Below, in pieces: positions 38,701-47,550 of a stretch of DNA of 64,000 nt. Made by a program: the position numbers and the translations under genes. How positions within the stretch are numbered: position 1 is the first letter of the stretch; each line of letters opens with the position of its first letter. A model generated the notes under the pieces. It searched no databases. It was not told the origin of the DNA and saw only the letters and a program-made list of their open reading frames with translations. Source of the DNA: Deinococcus hopiensis KR-140 (lineage in GTDB: Bacteria; Deinococcota; Deinococci; Deinococcales; Deinococcaceae); the NCBI RefSeq assembly GCF_900176165.1, contig NZ_FWWU01000009.1, positions 1,924,501 through 1,988,500 of the forward strand. The letters run 5' to 3'.

Positions 38701-39639
38701 TCAACCGGACTTGGTTCCCCGGTCGCTGCCCAGAAACGCCGTCAACGCCCCCGCCACCCCCTGCGGCGCGCCGCCCACCTCGGCCCTGAGTTGCGTCTGC
38801 GCCCAGGTCAGCTGCCGTTTGGCGTACTGGCGGGTGGCGAGGGCGATTCTGGCGCCGGCCTCCTCGGGGAGCAAATGGCCCCCATAGACGGCCAGCGCTT
38901 CCCGGTAACCCAGGGCCTGCCAGGCGGTGGGGCGGGACCCGCGTTCCGGGGGCACCTGCGAGGCGAGCCAAGCGGCTTCCTCCGGCCAGCCACCCGCGAG
39001 CATGGCCTTTACCCGGGCAGCAATTCGTCCCTCCAGCTCAGGCCAGGGACGGGTGAAGGCAAAGGCCCGGTACGTGAAGGCGGGCGTGCTGTGGCCGAAC
39101 TCGCCGGGAAAACGGCCGGTGCGGCGGTAGACCTCCAGCGCGCGCACCACCCGGCGGGGATTGCGCTCCAGACGTGAGGCCTCGGCGGGGTTCACCGCCT
39201 CCACATCCCCGAGCAAGGCGTCGAGGCCCCGCCGCTCCAGTTCCGCTTCCACCTCGGCCCGCACCCCGGGGTCCACCGGGGGGGTCAGCGGCAGCCCCCG
39301 CGTCAGGCCCGAGAGGTAAAAGCCTGTGCCCCCCACGATGAGTGGTCGCCTGTGCCGCGCGAGAATGTCTGCCAGAGCTGCCTCCGCCTCACGCACGTAG
39401 CGGGCGACGTCGTAGCCCTCACGCACGTCGGCCACGTCAAGCAGATGATGAGGCACGGCGGCCCGCTCTGTGGGCGTCGGCTTGGCGGTGCCGATGTCCA
39501 GCCCCCGGTAGACGGTAAAGGCATCGGCGGCGACGATCTCCAGTCCAAATTGTTCGGCGAGGTGCAGCGCCAGCGCCGTCTTGCCCGCGGCCGTGGGGGC
39601 GGTGAGGATGGGAATCGGGGGGGGCGCGGCGGGCGTCAC
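38701..39639 (-). CDS. miaA: tRNA dimethylallyltransferase
   Basis: MiaA adds a dimethylallyl group to adenosine-37 of tRNAs reading UNN codons. The 312-residue protein has the P-loop LTAPTAAGKTALAL, DAFTVYRGLDIGTAKPTP, PHHLLDVADVREGYDVARY and VGGTGFYLSGL. The start is a GTG at 39639 because TACAAT ends 7 bases before it. The frame continues past it to an ATG at 39687 that abuts the Hsp20 start. The leaderless GTG is preferred. Confidence 0.93.
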   Translation of the reverse strand: MTPAAPPPIPILTAPTAAGKTALALHLAEQFGLEIVAADAFTVYRGLDIGTAKPTPTERAAVPHHLLDVADVREGYDVARYVREAEAALADILARHRRPLIVGGTGFYLSGLTRGLPLTPPVDPGVRAEVEAELERRGLDALLGDVEAVNPAEASRLERNPRRVVRALEVYRRTGRFPGEFGHSTPAFTYRAFAFTRPWPELEGRIAARVKAMLAGGWPEEAAWLASQVPPERGSRPTAWQALGYREALAVYGGHLLPEEAGARIALATRQYAKRQLTWAQTQLRAEVGGAPQGVAGALTAFLGSDRGTKSG

Positions 39640-39687
39640 AGGCGGGATTGTAGGGCGTGCGCGCCGTGCTGGTGGTAGCGTAGGCAT

Positions 39688-40083
39688 ATGAATGAGCCGG
39701 TGCTTGCCCGCCTTCAACAGCTTATGACCCTCCGCGAGGAGGTCGAGACGCTGGGGGGCGCGGGCGTCTGGACCCCTCCCGCCGACTGGGTGGACGATCA
39801 GACCCACCTGCTGCTGCTGCTCGACGTGCCGGGCGTGGACCCAGGCAGCCTGGAACTGGAGGAGGCCGGAATGGACCTGACCGTCGCGGGCCGCCGCGAG
39901 GTGCCCGAGCGGCTGCTCAGTTCGGAACGGCCCGGCGGGACCTTTACCCGCGCCCTGCGCTTTCCCGAGCCCGTGCTGCCCCAGAGTGGACAGGCGAGCC
40001 TCAGCGGCGGCGTCCTGACGGTGCGCTTCGAGAAACGCCACCCGACGATTGATGTGGACGCCAGCGAGGCCAACGACGAGTAG
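39688..40083 (+). CDS. small heat-shock protein (Hsp20 family)
   Basis: This 131-residue protein has an alpha-crystallin domain: HLLLLLDVPGVDPGSLELEEAGMDLTVAGRRE and SGGVLTVRFEKRHPTID near the end. The usual I-x-I tail is not seen. TAGCGT ends 6 bases before the ATG, so transcription is probably leaderless. It diverges from miaA and binds unfolded proteins in stress. Short for the family. Confidence 0.87.
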   Translation: MNEPVLARLQQLMTLREEVETLGGAGVWTPPADWVDDQTHLLLLLDVPGVDPGSLELEEAGMDLTVAGRREVPERLLSSERPGGTFTRALRFPEPVLPQSGQASLSGGVLTVRFEKRHPTIDVDASEANDE

Positions 40084-40321
40084 CCGAGGAGAACCCCAAA
40101 TCAGCGGGTGCCTCAGCGCCAGCTGTCAGGGGTAGGTCTGAGGTCTGGGCACCGGCCTGCCCCGCGTAACGCGTGAACACCTGCAGCAACCCGCGCTGAA
40201 GGGCGCGGGGGAGCGGATGTGTCAACGTGCGAACTTCTTTTTGACTGGACCCGGCGAGCGAAATGCGCATGGGGGAGAATGGGGCGCCGTGAGGGCTGCC
40301 CTTCCACGCGCGGCGCCATTC
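40084..40321. other. gene-less gap with repeat B copy
   Basis: The repeat occupies 40220-40321; nothing is seen before it. Confidence 0.5.
40220..40321 (+). repeat. dispersed repeat family B, copy 1
   Basis: It starts GTCAACGTGCGAACTTC, then CTTTTTGACTGGACCCGG and an inverted repeat around GAATGGGGCGCC and GGCGCCATTC. It shares this order with the copies at 43036 and 50671, and it interrupts the HTH gene at its 3' side. Confidence 0.8.
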
Positions 40322-40670
40322 GGTCAAATGCGCAAGGTTCTGCCGCACAAAGGCGGCGGCACCTGCCTCAATCCGCGCGAGGTAGGCCTCCAACGTCTCG
40401 CAATGCGCAGCCTCAAAGGGCACGAAATAGGCGCTCGCCACCGGCGGCAGCGAGTCCACGCGCACCTGCCGCAGCGGCCCCAGGCGGCTCGGCCGCCTCA
40501 CCCAGTAGCGCAGCGTCTCGGCGTCCTCATCCAATTCGCAGGCCGCCGCCGAAATGGTGCGCGGCTCCGTCCAGAACGCGGCCAGGATGCGGGTCGTTCG
40601 CGGAATCAAGCAGGGCGTCCGCCGTCACGGCGTCCTGCACGATCAGGCTTCCGGAATTGGGCTGCGTCAT
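40322..40670 (-). pseudogene. winged-helix regulator gene, frameshifted and truncated
   Basis: From ATG 40670 (MTQPNSGSLIVQDAVTADALL) a frameshift near 40608 shifts to RTTRILAAFWTEPRTISAAACELDEDAETLRYWV, an ArsR-like helix-turn-helix with its recognition helix. It continues through VRVDSLPPVASAYFVPFEAAH, and the 3' end runs into repeat B. TAGCCT ends 7 bases before the ATG, so the promoter survives. Confidence 0.7.
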
Positions 40671-40699
40671 CTCCGGCAGGCTACGCCCACACTGGAGGC

Positions 40700-41413
40700 A
40701 TGACCTTCCAGACGCGCGAAACTGGCTCTTTCTCTCTACCCACAGCGGTCTTGTCGCGTCGCGCGGGCATGACGGGCTGGATGTGGAGAGGCGTGACAGC
40801 GTCCCTGCCGGGCGTTCACGTCCTTGCTCCCAATCTTCCTGGGCTGGGGCAGAACGCCCACCCCGGTCCCTTCAGCGCCGAGAAGGCGGCCGATCACCTC
40901 GCCGCCTTGATTGCACGGTGGGCACATTGCACTGTGGGCACAAGGCGGCCAGGTACACGTCGTTGGGCATTCCCCCCCGGGGGGCGCGGCGCGGTGGCCA
41001 CGCAGGTCACGGCAACACACCTGAGGTCGTCCGCAGCGCGGTCCTCATTGGAACCACCGTCCCATCCCCTTCGGGGCGGCATTTCTCCGGATAGGCCTGG
41101 TCCTTGCGCCCCTCCAGTCGGTTCCCCCACTGTCGGCGATGCAGGCGCGCGCGCCCTGGGTCTCTCTGCGAAGGAACAGACCCAGCTCTGCCCGCTGACG
41201 CCCGGGCCATGACTCCGGATGCCCCACGGCAGGGCATGACCGAGGGCGCACGTTTCCGGGTGCCCACTGGTTTGGGTCAGGCCGGGCGGCCCAGGCGTCC
41301 GGTGGTCAGCCTGCGTGGAGGCCTCCCTCAACGTCCGTTCCGCACCGGACCTCGCCCAGGCTGTACCGGGCAGCACCGCATACGGCGTTCCAGGCGGGCA
41401 TCAGGCCTGGTTC
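40700..41413 (+). pseudogene. alpha/beta hydrolase gene with several frameshifts
   Basis: Coherent pieces occur in order across frames: GMTGWMWRGVTASLPGVHVLAPNLPGLGQNAHPG, then ALWAQGGQVHVVGHS (nucleophile elbow), then VVRSAVLIGTTVPSPSG, then RSAPDLAQAVPGSTAYGVPGGHQAWF with the expected catalytic His. At least three frame changes separate them. The gene is dead. Confidence 0.7.
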
Positions 41414-41540
41414 GCGGGCCACAGCCTGAGTTGTTGGTCAAGACCCTCCAGCGCTGGCGGGCGAGCCACTCCCCGGTTCCCCGGTGCGGCCGGAAGGTGG
41501 AGACATCCAGAAACCGAAACTGCCGTTTTGATGAACCGCT

Positions 41541-42911
41541 CTACCCGCTCTTCGGCGTCAGGCGCAAAGCGGGTAGGGCCGTCAGCACCGCACCCAGCAA
41601 CGTGACGCCGAAGGCCAGGGCAAAGGCCGTCCCCAGCGGCTCCACCCGGGCGATCAGTGCGCCCCCCACGCCCGCCGCCACGGCCACCATCAGCACCTCG
41701 ATATTCGCCAGTTGCCCGGACAGCCGACCGGCCTCCTCGGGGGCCAGCGCACCAAGCGCGAAGAGACTGTTGCTGTTGTAGCCCACGCCCATGCTCAGGC
41801 AGGCGACGAACCAGCCCGCGTAAACGCTCCAGAGAGGGGTGTGGCCCAGCGTCCCCAGGGCCGTGACAAGCAGGCCCAGGACAATTCCGGCCATCCCCAC
41901 CCGGATTCGGACGGGACGAGACGCCGCTCCGGACCGGCGCTCCAGCTGGGCCTGGACCCAGGAACCCAGCGTCCACGTGGCTCCGCCCACGCTGAGCAGC
42001 CACCCGGCCTGGGTCAGGCTCAGGCCACGCAGGTCATGCAGCGCCAGGGGCAAAAAGGCGTTGGCCCCCAACAACGCGAAGGCGGCCAGTCCACGCAGGG
42101 CCAGCGCAGCCGGCAGCCCCGGCGCAAACCGCCACAGTCCTGGTGGAAACAGTCGGCGCGAGGTCAGCGCCACCCCGCCTCCTCCCAGCGCGAGCAGCAG
42201 GGCGGCCAGCAGGTCCGGGCGGCGCAAGCCCTCCACCACCGCTCCCGCCGACAGCGCGAGGCCCAGCGCCGGTCCCAGCAGCTCCAGACCTCCCCTGCCC
42301 CCGGAAGCTGCCTCGCGCGGCCCGCTCCGCAGGGGCAGCACGCACAGGGGCGAGGCGAGCGCCAGCACGGGCACCAGTCCCCAGAACACCGCGCGCCAAG
42401 ACCAGGCGTCCGCAATCAGGCTGGCGATCAAGGGACCCACCAGGGCGGGAATCAGCCAGGCGCTGGACACGGCGGCCAGCATTCGCGCCCGCGCATGTTC
42501 GGGGTAGCGGGCCGTGATGACGGCGAAGGGCAGCGCGCCCAGACCCCCTGCACCCAGCCCCTGCACCAACCGCCCGAGGACAAACAGGAGCATGGAGGTG
42601 GCTCCACCGGCCACCATCAGCCCAGCCGCAAAGATGAGCAGGGACACGCTCGCGCTCGTGGCCAGACTGCGGCGATCCGCCACCACACCTGAGACCACCG
42701 CTCCAAACAGGCTGGAGAGCAAAAAAGCGCTTGACGCCCAGCCGTACAGGCTCAGGCCGTGCAGGTCACCCGCCACACGCGGCAAGACAGTGCCGACCGC
42801 CATCGACTCGAACGCGACGATCAGGACCACCAGCAGCAGCCCCGCGCCCAGGGTACGGGGCGCTGAGGGCGACGGATCGGAACAGGCGGGCAGAGCGAGC
42901 ACGCGGCCCAT
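41541..42911 (-). CDS. MFS transporter
   Basis: This 456-residue protein has about 12-14 hydrophobic helices and the MFS motif A-like loop GVVADRRSLATSASVSLLIFAAGL. ESMAVGTVLPRVAGDL near the N-terminus resembles the drug:proton antiporter (DHA2-like) group, with LGRLVQGLGAGGLGALPFAVI following. The substrate is unknown. It is intact within a region of broken genes. Confidence 0.85.
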   Translation of the reverse strand: MGRVLALPACSDPSPSAPRTLGAGLLLVVLIVAFESMAVGTVLPRVAGDLHGLSLYGWASSAFLLSSLFGAVVSGVVADRRSLATSASVSLLIFAAGLMVAGGATSMLLFVLGRLVQGLGAGGLGALPFAVITARYPEHARARMLAAVSSAWLIPALVGPLIASLIADAWSWRAVFWGLVPVLALASPLCVLPLRSGPREAASGGRGGLELLGPALGLALSAGAVVEGLRRPDLLAALLLALGGGGVALTSRRLFPPGLWRFAPGLPAALALRGLAAFALLGANAFLPLALHDLRGLSLTQAGWLLSVGGATWTLGSWVQAQLERRSGAASRPVRIRVGMAGIVLGLLVTALGTLGHTPLWSVYAGWFVACLSMGVGYNSNSLFALGALAPEEAGRLSGQLANIEVLMVAVAAGVGGALIARVEPLGTAFALAFGVTLLGAVLTALPALRLTPKSG

Positions 42912-43223
42912 CCTCGCACAGGCAGGGCCGGAAGCCGCGAGTGCCTATCCCTTGAAACGGGACAGTTGCAGGGCACATTCCTGGTTGAACAGGGACATCC
43001 CAGACCAATGCAGGAGGCCGTCCACCCACTTGGAGCAGTTGTCAAAAGAAGACTTCTTTTTGACCGGGCCCGGCGAACGAGCCTGAATGCGCGTGGGGGA
43101 GAATGAAGCCGTGGGGGTGCCCTTCCACGCCAGGCTTCATTCTCCCCCACGCGCTAAGTAGGCTTATGTTCTGACTTGCACGCAATTGCGATCGGTGGTT
43201 AGGTCTTACGAAGTCGGCGGTGG
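42912..43223. other. gene-less gap with repeat B copy
   Basis: The repeat B hairpin (43036-43155) is the main feature. Confidence 0.5.
43036..43155 (+). repeat. dispersed repeat family B, copy 2
   Basis: GTCAAAAGAAGACTTCTTTT leads to a perfect 22-bp inverted repeat (arms 43088-43109 and 43134-43155, beginning GCGCGTGGGGGAG) with a 24-base loop whose ends (GTGG and CCAC) also pair. Confidence 0.85.
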
Positions 43224-43800
43224 ATGTACAAACCCGCTGAGCAAGCCACCAACCGCGAGAACATCTTGCGGGCGGCCCTCCGCCTCGCCGAGCGCGGGGG
43301 CTGGTCTGCCGTCACCCTCTGCCGCGTCGCGCAGGAGATCGCGTACGCCCCGCCCATCATCGATCAGCATTTCGCGAACAAGGAGGCGGCCCTGCAGGCA
43401 TTGATGGAGCAGAGCTTTACCGAGTTGCGAAATGGAGTGGGCTGGCTTGGGTGCGCTCCCTTCCCAGCGCCCGCTGGCCCTCGGCCTCGCTTACCTGCAC
43501 CTCGCGCGCGAACACGTCCGGCGCTACGCGCTGATGCACGGCCTGAACGGCGCCGTGGTGAACCCCGGGGCCCGTCTCACCACCCTGACCACCGAGGTGC
43601 TGCAGGGATGGGCGGCGCAGGAGGGGGCTTGCCTGGGTGATCCTACCCTGGCGTGCGAAACCGTCAGGGGTGTGCTGCACGGCACGGTGTCCCTCGGAAT
43701 GCTGCCCGGCGCCGGTTTCCAGTTTCGAGTGGGCCGAGCAGCCGGCGACACTGCCCCTGAACGCCCTTCTGTTGGCCTGGAAGGCAGGTGCAGGATGTTT
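43224..43800 (+). pseudogene. TetR-family regulator gene with frameshifts
   Basis: The N-terminal DNA-binding part is in one frame (NRENILRAALRLAERGGWSAVTL, then IDQHFANKEAALQALM). It continues in others as LGLAYLHLAREHVRRYALMH, VLQGWAAQEGACLG, and FEWAEQPATLPLNALLLAW. At least two frame changes. It precedes the broken SDR gene. Confidence 0.75.
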
Positions 43801-43878
43801 TTTTCGCGCCGATCGACCAACGACAGAAAAGAGATCAGGCAAAGCCCTGCCCCTTCTCCCTCTCCTCCAGGAGGTCGT

Positions 43879-44747
43879 CATGTCCGCTCTGCTCCGTTCT
43901 ACCCTTTCCAGCCCACACGGACCGCCCGGCTGGAACGTTGGTGCCCTGACCCGAGGTCCAACACCCCCGGAGGACGTTGCGGGCTGGACCTCGGTTCAGG
44001 GCGACGCGCTGGGCCCCGGGGGCGTGGTGAGCGCGGCTGCGGGGGTACAAGCCGTCGTCGTGCACGACGTCAATCCTCCCAGCCACCGGCAGCGGGACCG
44101 TCAGGTGCTGCCCGGCGCCCTCTACAGCGGTGGCCCCGACGCCGCTCTGGCGCTGCGGGAAGACGCGCCCCAGCAGGCGCGCACCCGCAAGGGCCGGATT
44201 TGCGTCGCGCTGAAACAGCGGCTGGCCGGTGCCGTGCAGGAGGGCGTGAGGTCACCCACAGTGCGCTCCGGTGATTTCTTCGGTCCGAGAAGCGGCGACA
44301 GCTGGTCCTCTCCGGGCATGGTCCGCCCGGGACAGTCCTTGACGGGCGTGTCCAACCCAGGGGACGGGGGTGACCAACCCAGGGCGAGGCACCGGGCCCA
44401 GCTGGGCCTGGCGGCCCGATGCGGGGGAGATCTTTGCCCGTCTGCTCAGACGGGAAAGCAAGCTGGACGTCTGTGCCCGCTTCCACTTCCGGGGGCCCCT
44501 GGGACGGGAACGGCAAACGCATGACCGGGACGATCCCGCAGGTGGCGGGAAATCTCTGCCCGCGGGTGCGTGCCCCGCTTCACGCTGGGCCTGGCCGCTC
44601 CCTTTCGCGAGACCCTGCGCGAGCTTCCCCGATGGCCGACCCTGGTGGAACTCGACAACTCCCGGCTGAAGGCGCTGGGCACCGGGCCCCACACCCCCTG
44701 GGAGGAAGCGGTGCAAACCGCCCTGAAGGGACTGGGGGCCTGCCGGT
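43879..44747 (+). pseudogene. NAD(P)-dependent epimerase/SDR-like gene with frameshifts
   Basis: Ordered fragments across frames: GALTRGPTPPEDVAGWTSVQGDAL, VRSPTVRSGDFFGPRSGDSW, GEIFARLLRRESKLDVCARFHFRG, KRMTGTIPQVAGN and FRETLRELPRWPTLVELDNSRLKALG. The order matches atypical SDR proteins. The N-terminal nucleotide motif is lost. It follows the TetR remnant, a usual regulator-enzyme pair. Confidence 0.7.
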
Positions 44748-44803
44748 GGAGACGGGCGGCAGTTCGTGACCGACGGGGGCATCACCTGTAACCCGGGGGG
44801 CGG

Positions 44804-47470
44804 TTAACGCTCCTCCGCTCCGGCAGTTTCCATCCCCTCCCGGTTACGGGGGCCAGTTTCACCCTCGGGTTTGGGAGCGAGTTGCCCTATCCCGAGCAGC
44901 AGCAGGCCGATCAGGGCCGTGCCCGCACCGCGCGCCATACCCCCCAGATCACCGAGATCGAAAAATACCAGCTTCAGCGCGCCCAGCCCGAAGGCGGTCA
45001 GCGCCACCCACCACCCCACCTGGCGCTCTCGCCGCCGCGCCTGCAGCAGCGCCAGCACCGACGCCGCGAGCAGCACGGCCGTCGAAAGCGAGGTGGACGT
45101 CAGGGAGGACAACTCCGGTCCGGCGCGGCGCAGCAGCTCGGCGGTGCGTCCCATCAGGGCAAGCAGCAGCAGCCCCAGAGCCACCAGCACGCCGTCTTGC
45201 ATCCAGGGCCGGTCCACCTCACGCCCGGCTGGCCGCTCCCCGCGCCACTGTTCCAGCCAGCGGCGTCCGGACTGTGCCACGAGCAGCCACAGCGCTGCCA
45301 GGATGGCCACCGCACCCAGCAGGGTTTGCAGTCCCGTCGCCACGGAAGGGGGCGCGTCCAGCATTCGCAGGGCGGTCACGGCCACCCCCAGGGCGAGCAC
45401 CGGCCAGGCGCGCAGGTTCCAGCGGCTGTGGCTGGGCAGCAGGGCCGCGAGCACCGCCAGCCCGGCGAGCAGCAGGTCCAGGGGTGGGAGGGCGTGCCCC
45501 GCGAACAGTTCTTCCAGCGACCAGGTCAGGAGACCCAGCACCGCGGCGAACACCCCCAGCCCTTCGAGGACAGCCCAGGTTCCGGAAACGGCAGCCTCCC
45601 TCCCCCACACCTCGGCGGCCAGCCGTGCGGCGGGCGACATGTACAGCAGCGCGCCGGTCAGCAGGCCGAACACCGCAGCCTGAACGGGCCACGCGGCCAG
45701 ATCCAAACCCGCGGGCACCAGGAGCACGTTCGCGGCCACCGCGCCGCACGCCAGCACACCGGCACGCGAGGGCTGACCCCGCCGGGCGAGGCCCAGCGCG
45801 AGCCCATGCAGGGCGAGCGCGGCGAAAGCGGCCCACAGGAAGTGCGCGGTGACCGAGCCCAGGCCGGGCAGGGGCGCGGCCCAGGCGAGCGCCGAGACGA
45901 GCACCAGTCCCGCACCCGCCGCGACCAATGCGCCCGCCCGGCGGCCAAGGGCCACGCCCGTCCCCAGCGCCAGCCCCGCCACCACCACCGAGGAGGGCCA
46001 GGGCGTGAGCAGGTGGTCGAGCAGCACCAGCAGTACAGCGGCCACGCCCGACCAGCGCCAGAAGACCGAGCGCATCCAGGTGCCCAGCAGCGCGGCGGCT
46101 CCCGTCAGACCGAGCAGGCGGGTGGACACCCGGAAGCCGTCCAGTCCCAGGGCCAGTGCCCCGCCCAGCAGCCCCACGCCGACACCCAGCACGGCGTCAC
46201 GCAGCAGCCGCGCCGGGCCCCCTTCGCCCTCCCGCGCCGCCCGGCGGTGGAGCGCCACCGCGAGGGCCACGCAGACCGCACCCAGCCCAAGCAGCAGGCC
46301 CGTGGTGGACTCCTCCAGTCGCCAGGAGCCGTCAGGCGCGCCGCTTCCGGAGGGGCGCAGCAGCGGAGCCGCCCCCAGCAGGCCGCCCAGCAGCAGCCCC
46401 GCCGCGCCCAGGACCGACCGGGGCGGTGGTGAGAACACGTCGGGCGTGCTCGAAGCGGAATCGGCCGCAGGTTCCCCGTAGGTATCGCGGATGGGTCCGC
46501 CCTGTCCCAGGCCGATTCTCAGCCCCGTCAGCACCGCGCCCAGAAGCAGGGCCGCCCAGGGCAGCGGCGGGCCCCAGGCGTCATGCACCGCCGCCGTGAC
46601 CAGCAGGCCCAGCAGGCTGACCGGGGGCACGAAGGCGAGCAGGGCACTGCCCGGCTGGGTCAGTCGGCGCTCGGCCAGAACGGTACAGGCGAACAGCCCC
46701 AACAGGGCGAGGTGCGGCACCGGGGAGACGCCCAGGTTGTCTGCCAGAATCCAGGTCGAGAGGCTGGCTCCAGCAAGGGCCGTGACGGTGCCCAGCAGAC
46801 GCCCCTGCACCGCCCCGTGGACGCCGACGGCCAGGCTGAGGGCCAGCAGGGCGGCCAGCACGGCCCCCGGCGCGGCCACGCCCGTGCCCACCAGCGCGCC
46901 TATACACAGGGCCAGAATGCCGTATCCCAGGCCGCGCAGCGCTTCCCCGATCACGGGGGCGGCCCGGCCCGCCATCAGGTACAAGACCACCGCCAGCCCG
47001 GCCGCCAGCGCGAGCTGCACCTGCCGCGTCAGCACGCCGCTGCGGGCCAGGGCCGCCATGAACCACGCCGCGCCCACCAGGGTAACGGCCGCGCCCAGCA
47101 CCGCGAACACCGTGCGGGAGGAGGGAGCCGGCCGGACCTGGATGGTAGGCGCTGGCCGCATGGGCGCGGGCGGGCGGCGCGTGGCCGGGCCGGAGGACGA
47201 GGCGGGCGGCGCGCCGCTTCCATATGGCGCTTCGGTGACCGGCATGGGAGGGAGGGGCTCGGCCGGTGGGGCCGCTGCCGAACCGACAGGCTCCCCCACC
47301 GGCGGCGCGTGCCAATTGGGCTCCACCGCAGGAGGGAAGGCCACCCGTTCCCCCGCCCCTTCCAGCCGCTCCAGCCGCTCGCGCAGCCGCCGGACTTCGG
47401 CGCTCAGGTCGCCGGTCCGCCTCAGCAGCGCGAGGCCGAGCACCAGCAGGGCGAACAGGGCAGCGTTCAT
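44804..47470 (-). CDS. DUF2339-family large membrane protein
   Basis: This 888-residue protein starts with a hydrophobic segment and a charged coiled coil (LSAEVRRLRERLERLEG), then a Pro-rich linker (about 50-115), and about 20 or more transmembrane helices to the end. The layout matches DUF2339, a poorly characterised membrane family. The C-terminal 20 residues are charged. Function unknown. Confidence 0.85.
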   Translation of the reverse strand: MNAALFALLVLGLALLRRTGDLSAEVRRLRERLERLEGAGERVAFPPAVEPNWHAPPVGEPVGSAAAPPAEPLPPMPVTEAPYGSGAPPASSSGPATRRPPAPMRPAPTIQVRPAPSSRTVFAVLGAAVTLVGAAWFMAALARSGVLTRQVQLALAAGLAVVLYLMAGRAAPVIGEALRGLGYGILALCIGALVGTGVAAPGAVLAALLALSLAVGVHGAVQGRLLGTVTALAGASLSTWILADNLGVSPVPHLALLGLFACTVLAERRLTQPGSALLAFVPPVSLLGLLVTAAVHDAWGPPLPWAALLLGAVLTGLRIGLGQGGPIRDTYGEPAADSASSTPDVFSPPPRSVLGAAGLLLGGLLGAAPLLRPSGSGAPDGSWRLEESTTGLLLGLGAVCVALAVALHRRAAREGEGGPARLLRDAVLGVGVGLLGGALALGLDGFRVSTRLLGLTGAAALLGTWMRSVFWRWSGVAAVLLVLLDHLLTPWPSSVVVAGLALGTGVALGRRAGALVAAGAGLVLVSALAWAAPLPGLGSVTAHFLWAAFAALALHGLALGLARRGQPSRAGVLACGAVAANVLLVPAGLDLAAWPVQAAVFGLLTGALLYMSPAARLAAEVWGREAAVSGTWAVLEGLGVFAAVLGLLTWSLEELFAGHALPPLDLLLAGLAVLAALLPSHSRWNLRAWPVLALGVAVTALRMLDAPPSVATGLQTLLGAVAILAALWLLVAQSGRRWLEQWRGERPAGREVDRPWMQDGVLVALGLLLLALMGRTAELLRRAGPELSSLTSTSLSTAVLLAASVLALLQARRRERQVGWWVALTAFGLGALKLVFFDLGDLGGMARGAGTALIGLLLLGIGQLAPKPEGETGPRNREGMETAGAEER

Positions 47471-47550
47471 GGACGCAGCGTACCCGCTCGCCCGCCTCCC
47501 TGGAGGCCAATCGGAACGGGGTCAAATGTCCCGAGTCCGGGGCAGCGTGC

